This document shows positions 59,124 to 64,000 of a DNA stretch of 64,000 bases, in pieces (position 1 is the stretch's first letter; every line of letters starts with the position of its first letter). The stretch is from DATGZH01 sp035297265 (GTDB lineage Bacteria; Actinomycetota; Acidimicrobiia; Acidimicrobiales; RAAP-2), in contig DATGZH010000022.1 of assembly GCA_035297265.1 (NCBI GenBank), positions 1 through 64,000 of the forward strand, read 5' to 3'. Made by a program: the position numbers and the translations under genes. Below the pieces are notes generated by a model. The model had not been told where the DNA came from, ran no database searches, and saw only the letters and a list, made by a program, of their open reading frames with translations.

Positions 59124-60023
59124 TCAGGCGTGCTCCAGCTGACGGAAATAGTGACCCAGCTCGAGATCCTCGACGAGCCCGGGGTGGGTGGGCTCCCAGC
59201 CCAGCAGCTCCCGGGTCACGGCGCTCGAGGCGGTCCCGTCCAGCCCGAACATCATGGCCATCCAACCGAAGTGCTCCCCCGCCACTTCGGGGGACACGGA
59301 CACGACGGGAAGGCCGAGGTGGCGCCCGATCACCTCGGCGATCGTCCGGGTCGGCACGCCCTCGTCGGCCACCGCGTGGAGCACCGATCGGGCCGGCGCG
59401 TGATCGAGGGCCAGCCGGTAGACCACGGCGGCGTCCAACCGGTGCACGGCCGACCAGCAGTTGATGCCCTCACCGATGTAGGCGGAGGCGCCCCGTTCCC
59501 GGGCGATCTGGACCAGGATGGCCACGAAACCGTGGTCGCCGTCGCCGTGGACGGTGGGCGGCAGCCGTACGACGATCGGGCGGACGCCACGGTCGGCCAG
59601 CGCGAGGGTCAGAGCGGCCGCGGCCGAGCGGGGGAAGTTCGGGTCGGGCTCGTCCTCTTCGGTGGCCACGCCGTCGGCGGCGAGCCCGAGCGTGCCAGAG
59701 GCGATGAGCAGCGGCCGGCCCGAGCCCTCGAGGACCCGGCCCATGGTTTCGATGGCCCTCCGGTCGGCCGCGGCCGCCTCCTCCATCTGGCTGAAGTCGT
59801 GGTGGTAGGCGAGATGGATCACCCCGTCGGCGGCGGCCGCTCCGGCCTCGAGGCGGTCGAGGTCGTCGAGTGAGCCCCGGAGCACCTCCGCCCCGGCGGC
59901 GGCGACCGCCTGGGCGGCCTCATCGGAGCGGGCGAGGCCGAGGACGGTATGGCCGGCGCCGACGAGCTCGGGCACCACCGCCGAGCCGATCCATCCGGAC
60001 GCTCCGGTGACGAACACACGCAT
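59124..60023 (-). CDS. NAD-dependent epimerase/dehydratase (extended SDR) family protein
   Basis: The 299-residue protein has the NAD(P) loop GASGWIG (7-13), VIHLAYHHDF, and LIASGTLGLAADGVATEED. The usual YxxxK catalytic pair is not clear: the helix after PNFPRSAAAALTLALADRGV lacks an evident YxxxK, so its activity is not certain. GGGAGGTG lies 6 bases before the ATG, so the start is sound. It is divergent from a TetR regulator with two palindromic sites between the genes, which suggests direct repression. Confidence 0.85.
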   Translation of the reverse strand: MRVFVTGASGWIGSAVVPELVGAGHTVLGLARSDEAAQAVAAAGAEVLRGSLDDLDRLEAGAAAADGVIHLAYHHDFSQMEEAAAADRRAIETMGRVLEGSGRPLLIASGTLGLAADGVATEEDEPDPNFPRSAAAALTLALADRGVRPIVVRLPPTVHGDGDHGFVAILVQIARERGASAYIGEGINCWSAVHRLDAAVVYRLALDHAPARSVLHAVADEGVPTRTIAEVIGRHLGLPVVSVSPEVAGEHFGWMAMMFGLDGTASSAVTRELLGWEPTHPGLVEDLELGHYFRQLEHA

Positions 60024-60082
60024 GGGGACACCTCCCAGGCACGGGACCTCCCCCCGGTGCGAGCCGGCGGCTCGGCGAGGCG

Positions 60083-60129
60083 ATGTCAGTGACTGTCATT
60101 ACTGTACCACCGATGTCAGCCGCTGTCAT
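60083..60129. promoter_or_regulatory. Two TetR-type operator palindromes
   Basis: ATGTCAGTGACTGTCAT (60083-60099) and ATGTCAGCCGCTGTCAT (60113-60129) share the same half-sites: ATG-x-CAG and CTG-x-CAT match apart from a single pair. They begin 30 bases apart, about three helical turns, so one face of the DNA would be bound. They fill the 122-base gap between the SDR and TetR genes. Confidence 0.75.
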
Positions 60130-60145
60130 CAAGTACCCTCGGATC

Positions 60146-60712
60146 GTGGCCCGGTGGGAACCCAACGCCCGGGGTCGGCTCGAGCAGGCCGCGCTGGAGC
60201 TCTACGTCGAGCGCGGGTTCGACAACACCACCGTGGCCGAGATCGCCGAGCGGGCCGGCCTGACGGAACGGACCTTCTTTCGGCACTTCGCCGACAAGCG
60301 CGAGGTGCTCTTCGGGGGGTCGGCGGACCTGCTCGCGGCGATGGTGCAGACCGTGGCCGCTGCCCCGAAGTCAGCGGCCCCGCTCGACGCCGTCGCCGCG
60401 GCGTTCGAGGCGGTGACGCCGATCTTCGAGGAGCGCGGCGACGTCGTCCGCATCCGCCGCTCGGTCATCGCCGCCACCCCCGAGTTGCAGGAGCGGGAGC
60501 TGATCAAGCTGGCATCGTGGTCCTCGGCCCTCGCCGAGGCGTTGCGCGGGCGTGGCGTCCGCGAGCCGGCGGCCAGCCTCGCGGCCGAAGCCGGCGTCGC
60601 CGTGTTCCGCACGGCCTTCGAACGCTGGGTGACCGACGAGCGACGGCGCGACCTGACCCGCTACATCCGCGAGGGGCTCGAGCAGCTCAAGGTGATCGCA
60701 GGCGGGGGGTAG
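60146..60712 (+). CDS. TetR family transcriptional repressor
   Basis: The product (188 residues) begins VARWEPNARGRLEQAALELYVERGFDNTTVAEIAERAGLTERTFFRHFADKREVLFGG, a textbook TetR helix-turn-helix. A C-terminal helical domain without a recognised ligand motif follows. The GTG at 60146 is preferred over the ATG at 60083, which would place both operators inside the coding sequence and add an unusual tail. The -10 region is unclear. It probably represses itself and the divergent SDR gene. Confidence 0.87.
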   Translation: MARWEPNARGRLEQAALELYVERGFDNTTVAEIAERAGLTERTFFRHFADKREVLFGGSADLLAAMVQTVAAAPKSAAPLDAVAAAFEAVTPIFEERGDVVRIRRSVIAATPELQERELIKLASWSSALAEALRGRGVREPAASLAAEAGVAVFRTAFERWVTDERRRDLTRYIREGLEQLKVIAGGG

Positions 60713-60957
60713 CGGATCAGCGCCCGTCCGGCACGACGGCGCAGGAGGTCCGCCCGGTCGTCCGGGGCCCGATCGTTTGCGCCGTGGCCGGCGCCGACTC
60801 GACCGGAGGTGCCGACGTTCTCACGAGACTGCTTCTGGGGCGACGGGCCGTGTCCATATGCCAAAGACACCCCCTCTAAAGAGGCAATTCGGCCCTATGC
60901 AGTCGGTGGGAGGAGGGCTAGGCCACAACCAGGAGAGAAGGCGCAAGGGGGTGCCGC

Positions 60958-61155
60958 ATGGCTGACAACCTTGAAATTGAGGGATCGACTTCACCTGACG
61001 ATGGCGCCGACATCTGGCTCGAGTTCTCCTGCGGAGGGCGGGAGGTGATGCTGGGGTTCGACATGCTCGGAGATACACGGAACTGGTCGGCCGTGGGTCG
61101 TCATGCCTGCCCCTTGTCCGAATTGTGGCAGCAAGAAATGGCTGGTCACCGTTGA
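60958..61155 (+). CDS. Small hypothetical protein
   Basis: The open frame of 65 residues (MADNLEIEGSTSPDDGADIWLEFSCGGREVML...) has an AAGGGGG site before its ATG and lower GC than its neighbours. It overlaps the next, zinc-ribbon gene by 53 bases in another frame. If a base were lost or gained near 61110, the two would read as one protein, with this half ending NWSAVGRHACP and the other beginning with CPNC. It could be a real small gene or the 5' part of a broken one. I see no family. Confidence 0.35.
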   Translation: MADNLEIEGSTSPDDGADIWLEFSCGGREVMLGFDMLGDTRNWSAVGRHACPLSELWQQEMAGHR

Positions 61156-61399
61156 CCATCACGAGCAGCGAAGTCATTCATGCCGTGACTGTGCGATGTG
61201 CTGGCACTCCGACTTCGGCCGACTGCACAGGCTGGATCCGATAGCTGCCCGGATTGCGCTCTTTCGCGCCTGGGCCCTGGCAAGTAGGACTAACTTCGTA
61301 GCGATGTGCGGGGGGCTACGAGCTGTGGTCGCCTGCAAGGCGACCGGACTCGACGGCTCCGTCCTCGATGACGACTTCGTCGAGGTCGCCTCGCCATGA
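61103..61399 (+). CDS. Small zinc-ribbon protein
   Basis: The 98-residue protein begins with a zinc ribbon PAPCPNCGSKKWLVTVDHHEQRSHSCRDCAMCWH (CxxC pairs with spacing about 20). The remainder is helical (LDPIAARIALFRAWALASR) and a tail. Zinc ribbons of this type are often nucleic-acid or protein interaction modules. Its TGA overlaps the start of the next gene by 4 bases (ATGA), so it is translated with the secreted serine hydrolase downstream, an unusual pairing. The start is uncertain because of the frame overlap with the gene before it. Confidence 0.55.
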   Translation: MPAPCPNCGSKKWLVTVDHHEQRSHSCRDCAMCWHSDFGRLHRLDPIAARIALFRAWALASRTNFVAMCGGLRAVVACKATGLDGSVLDDDFVEVASP

Positions 61400-62634
61400 A
61401 CGCCAGCCGTGGGATCAAGGCCCGATGCCGCGGGTCCGTGCCGAGGATCCCCAGAGATGGCCGAGTCGACCGGACTTCCCGGCTCATATCGTCCCCGAAC
61501 ATCCACAGCGCACTGGACTGTTCCGGTGCCCCGCGACGCTCACGGATTGGTCTTCGGTTGGCTCGCTGGGTGGTCGGATCCGCCCTTCTTCTCAGTGTTG
61601 TCGCGAGCGTGCCTCCCGACGCGGGAGCCGCCCAGGACCTGCTCGCCAAGCCCTTCGCCGCGGCGGCACCTCTCACTCCCGACTCGTCGTTGCCGTTCGG
61701 TTCCGCCACCAACGTGCCGGCAACGAGACTGACCGGTCTGGTGGCCGCTGTGGTCGGCATCGCCGCCACCCCCGACGGCCACGGCTACTGGCTGGCCACG
61801 GGGGACGGCGGGGTGTTCGCGTTCGGCGACGCGGCCTATCTCGGGTCGGCGGCCGGCACCCCGCTCAACCCGCCGGTCGTGGGTATGGCCGCCGCCCCCG
61901 ACGGCCACGGCTACTGGCTGGTGACGGGCGAGGTGCCCGACATCGGAGATGCGATCGCCGCGTACGTAGCCACCCGGACCGACAACGTCACGGCCGCCGT
62001 CTACGACATCCGCACCGGCCGCACCTACACCTACCGCTCAGGGGTGGTGGAGCACACCGCCAGCACTGTCAAGGTCGACATCTTGGCCACCTTGCTCTAC
62101 CAGACCCAGGCCAGCGGACCGCTCTCGCCGGCTGACCAGGCTTTGGCCGTGCCGATGATCGAGGACAGTCTCGACAGTGCCGCCGACGTGCTCTGGGTTC
62201 GCGTCGGAGCCAGCGCGGTGGGCGACTTCGAGCAGGCGGCGGGCATGACCGCCACAGAGCCGGCGACGGACGGCGTCTGGGGAACGACCACCACAACCGC
62301 CCTGGACAGGCTGGCGATGCTCCGAACTCTCGTGTTCCCCAACCCGCTCCTCACCGACACCTCCCGCTCGTATCTCCTGAACCTGATGGAGCACGTGACG
62401 CCGTCGCAGGACTGGGGGGCCACTGGTGGCGTGCCGGCGGGCGTCACTGTGGCACTGAAGAACGGCTTCTCTCAGATCATCGGTTGGCAGATCAACACGA
62501 CAGGGTGGGTCAGCGGGGACGGCCACGACTACCTCATCGCGGTGCTCACCGACGGCAACCCGTCCGAGGACTACGGGATCCAGACGGTCAACGCCGTTTC
62601 GGGCATCGTCTGGAACGAACTCGGGAGATCTTGA
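61396..62634 (+). CDS. Secreted serine hydrolase (beta-lactamase-like) with GYWL repeats
   Basis: The 412-residue protein has an N-terminal Arg-rich region and a signal-like hydrophobic segment (about residues 53-75). Two repeat units with the core ATPDGHGYWLATGDGGVFAF (about residues 118-176) follow; such GYWL repeats are frequent in Acidimicrobiia secreted proteins. The C-terminus looks like a class A beta-lactamase/D-Ala peptidase fold, with SxxK (S223-T-V-K226) in EHTASTVKVDILATLL and K355-N-G near the third motif (KNGF for KTG). The second motif (SxN) is degraded. A cell-wall role is likely, not proven. The ATGA overlap with the zinc ribbon supports this start. Confidence 0.8.
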   Translation: MNASRGIKARCRGSVPRIPRDGRVDRTSRLISSPNIHSALDCSGAPRRSRIGLRLARWVVGSALLLSVVASVPPDAGAAQDLLAKPFAAAAPLTPDSSLPFGSATNVPATRLTGLVAAVVGIAATPDGHGYWLATGDGGVFAFGDAAYLGSAAGTPLNPPVVGMAAAPDGHGYWLVTGEVPDIGDAIAAYVATRTDNVTAAVYDIRTGRTYTYRSGVVEHTASTVKVDILATLLYQTQASGPLSPADQALAVPMIEDSLDSAADVLWVRVGASAVGDFEQAAGMTATEPATDGVWGTTTTTALDRLAMLRTLVFPNPLLTDTSRSYLLNLMEHVTPSQDWGATGGVPAGVTVALKNGFSQIIGWQINTTGWVSGDGHDYLIAVLTDGNPSEDYGIQTVNAVSGIVWNELGRS

Positions 62635-62789
62635 ACGAAGGCGTGCGCCATCGGCCCCGCGAGATCCCACATGCCCGCCGGTCGATGAACCGTTTCCGTT
62701 CCCCACAAGGTGCCTTGGCGCAGCCGACCCGGCGAGGGGGCGGGTCGCGCTGAGCACCGTCAAGTGGCGGTCACCTGAGTTATCGACGT

Positions 62790-62813
62790 CCCCCTTTCCA
62801 CCAGCAAAGGGGG
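62790..62813. terminator. Hairpin between convergent genes
   Basis: CCCCCTTT (62790-62797) pairs with AAAGGGGG (62806-62813) around an 8-base loop. It lies in the 278-base gap between the convergent serine-hydrolase and methyltransferase genes and could act in both directions, but no T run follows. Nothing else coding is seen in the gap. Confidence 0.45.
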
Positions 62814-62912
62814 GCTCGCCGAAGCCGCGTGACCATGCCGCCCTGTTCTCATGGGACTACTCGAGCGGTGGATCCGGTCGCCGCGCACGCTCCAACGAAG
62901 CCGAGATGGCCC

Positions 62913-63560
62913 TTAGGCGTGCGGACCAACTCGGCGAGTGGCCCACACTGCGTAGAGCGGATCGCCTCGGTGCCCTGGCGGCGTCCTGCGCACGATCGTT
63001 GGCGGTCCATAGGCCTCTGACTGACCGAAGTACTCAGCCACGATCTGGCATCGCTCGTCGTCACTTGCGTAGAGCCACCCGCGGATTGCCTTGGTGGCGA
63101 AGACGCGGTTACTAAAGGCGCACACGAACCGGCCGTGTGGCCGGAGCACCCGCGCCACGTCTCGGAAGACCTCGATGGGCTGGACGAGGTAGTCGATCGA
63201 GACACAGCAGACCACGTCGTCGACGCTCTCGGCCGGCAGCGGGACACGGGGGTCGTCGTTGAGGTCGTGGATGATGCGGTCGCCCGCGGCGGCGTTGCCT
63301 TGAAGTTCGAGCTCGTTCATCCCGAGCACGCGAAGGTGCTTCGGGGGGGTCCGGAAGTGTGACACCCACGAGCTCATGAGATCGAGGACGTCGCCTTCGA
63401 CGTGGAGCTCTTCGTAGAGGTCGCCGACGGCAGTGATCGCTGCCCCATCGATGTGAGTGACGAATCGAGGGACTGCGTAGAAGGCGCCGTCGTCGCCGTC
63501 ATCGACCCGATCGAAGAACCCTGGCGGAAAGCCACGGTCGCCTCGGTTGCCTTGCTCCAC
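62913..63560 (-). CDS. Class I SAM-dependent methyltransferase
   Basis: The 215-residue protein has a methyltransferase-type core: LYEELHVEGDVLDLMSSWVSHF (motif I), VLGMNELELQGN, VDDVVCCVSIDYLVQP and DVARVLRPHGRFVCAFSNRVF (motif near the end). The N-terminal DGAFYAVPRFVTHIDGAAITAVGDLY is usual for this type 11-related group in actinobacteria. The substrate is unknown. The GTG at 63560 gives the better start and has TACGGT 8 bases upstream; 63611 is a longer alternative. Confidence 0.85.
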   Translation of the reverse strand: MEQGNRGDRGFPPGFFDRVDDGDDGAFYAVPRFVTHIDGAAITAVGDLYEELHVEGDVLDLMSSWVSHFRTPPKHLRVLGMNELELQGNAAAGDRIIHDLNDDPRVPLPAESVDDVVCCVSIDYLVQPIEVFRDVARVLRPHGRFVCAFSNRVFATKAIRGWLYASDDERCQIVAEYFGQSEAYGPPTIVRRTPPGHRGDPLYAVWATRRVGPHA

Positions 63561-63568
63561 AGCCGTCC

Positions 63569-63574
63569 ACCGTA
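63569..63574 (-). promoter_or_regulatory. Putative -10 (TACGGT) of the methyltransferase gene, leaderless
   Basis: On the minus strand TACGGT is followed by 8 bases and the GTG at 63560. Confidence 0.4.
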
Positions 63575-63918
63575 GAGCCGAAGGGTCGCACCGCGGGCCT
63601 GGAGCGCCCACCCTTCGCCCTCACCACTGGCCCACGGGTGATGGCCACGCGGGCCCCGGCAGCCGAGTACTCGGGAGGCCCGACGGGGCGGTCGCGAGGT
63701 TCCGAGACGATGTCGCCTGGGCGAGGTCGGTGACGACCAAGGCCGAGGCCGGTCGCCTGTGCCAAGGGCGTCGTGACCGACAGGCCCGTCACCACGTCAG
63801 CCGGTCAAGAAGCGTCTCGGCTCTCGGTCGGCGTACCCCTTCGATGCGCCTGACCGCACATACCGCGCCTTCGAGCTTCAAGCCTCCTCGTGGCCGCCGG
63901 ACCGATGCCAAAGGCGGG
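63575..63918. other. Region without a convincing gene
   Basis: I see no recognisable protein or RNA in either direction. Open frames here have Arg/Pro/Gly-rich content typical of shadows, without a binding site or any family motif. Confidence 0.5.
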
Positions 63919-64000
63919 CTAGAGGCGGGCGTGCGGCAGGATGACGAAGGAGAGCCTGCCGGGTTCGTGGTAGACGGCTTGGTCAGCCGACCGCATGGCC
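63919..64000 (-). CDS. Possible C-terminus of a gene entering from beyond the window
   Basis: The minus strand reads SADQAVYHEPGRLSFVILPHARL and then TAG at 63919-63921. The mix of residues looks like a real protein end, but only about 26 codons lie in the window and the family cannot be named. Confidence 0.3.
   Translation of the reverse strand, partial: AMRSADQAVYHEPGRLSFVILPHARL

Noticed and set aside
1..64000. Mobile elements, integrase, att sites or CRISPR arrays
   Set aside because: I found no transposase, integrase, terminal inverted repeats or regularly spaced short repeats. The tRNA-Ser has no duplicated 3' end nearby that I can see.

Overview
The window is about 64 kb of very GC-rich chromosomal DNA and looks like an actinobacterium, most probably of the Acidimicrobiia type. 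The evidence is gene content: several F420-type LLM flavin oxidoreductases, an acyl-CoA carboxylase epsilon subunit, a MarP-type protease, DUF3052 and DUF2510/DUF4328 proteins, a small SRP RNA, and secreted proteins with repeats of the GIAATPDGHGYWL type. This placement is inference; there is no rRNA in the window. I see no rRNA, transposase, phage gene or CRISPR array. Most long open frames opposite the real genes are GC-skew shadows.

Layout. 1-8.7 kb holds housekeeping genes: an AddB-like nuclease (cut by the window edge), RmuC, a PhoU-like regulator, the lysC-asd pair of the aspartate pathway, and two adjacent cyclophilins, one membrane-anchored and one cytosolic. 8.7-20.3 kb is the metabolic core. 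It carries a 3-hydroxyacyl-CoA dehydrogenase, an ethylmalonyl-CoA mutase of the MeaA type and, on the other strand, a tightly packed operon of crotonyl-CoA carboxylase/reductase, methylmalonyl/ethylmalonyl-CoA epimerase, acyl-CoA carboxylase beta and epsilon subunits and an LLM oxidoreductase. A thiolase is divergent from that operon. Together these can take acetyl-CoA through acetoacetyl-CoA and crotonyl-CoA to ethylmalonyl-CoA and methylsuccinyl-CoA, the first half of the ethylmalonyl-CoA pathway, and can also carboxylate propionyl-CoA. Methylsuccinyl-CoA dehydrogenase, mesaconyl-CoA hydratase and malyl-CoA lyase are not in the window.

20.3-29.8 kb has a secreted hydrolase, a SixA-like phosphatase, UppP, recR-dnaX, the SRP RNA, tRNA-Ser(GGA), a GntR/NHL divergent pair, TadA, a lipoprotein and a voltage-gated-type potassium channel. 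29.9-41.5 kb has a triple-repeat DUF5666 protein, a small SHOCT-like protein behind a long leader, a GH15/metallo-hydrolase operon, MarP, a secreted repeat protein, two LLM oxidoreductases and a PstS phosphate-binding lipoprotein. 41.7-50.3 kb has a zinc alcohol dehydrogenase, a GH4 enzyme, an enoyl-CoA hydratase-like protein, several small conserved proteins and an orphan type IV pilin behind an unusually AT-rich regulatory region. 50.3-60.7 kb has an EthD protein, a Tat-exported berberine-bridge-type oxidase, a secreted copper type II monooxygenase, a large TM0106-type nuclease-helicase, small stress-type proteins, and an SDR enzyme divergent from its probable TetR repressor with two operators between them. 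60.9-64 kb is less regular, with a lower-GC patch, a zinc-ribbon protein overlapping a secreted serine hydrolase, and a methyltransferase.

One pattern runs through the whole window. At 17 starts a TANNNT -10 hexamer ends only 6-9 bases before the start codon, usually with no ribosome binding site. This suggests that leaderless transcription is common in this organism, and it was used to settle several starts (for example at 38038 and 63560).
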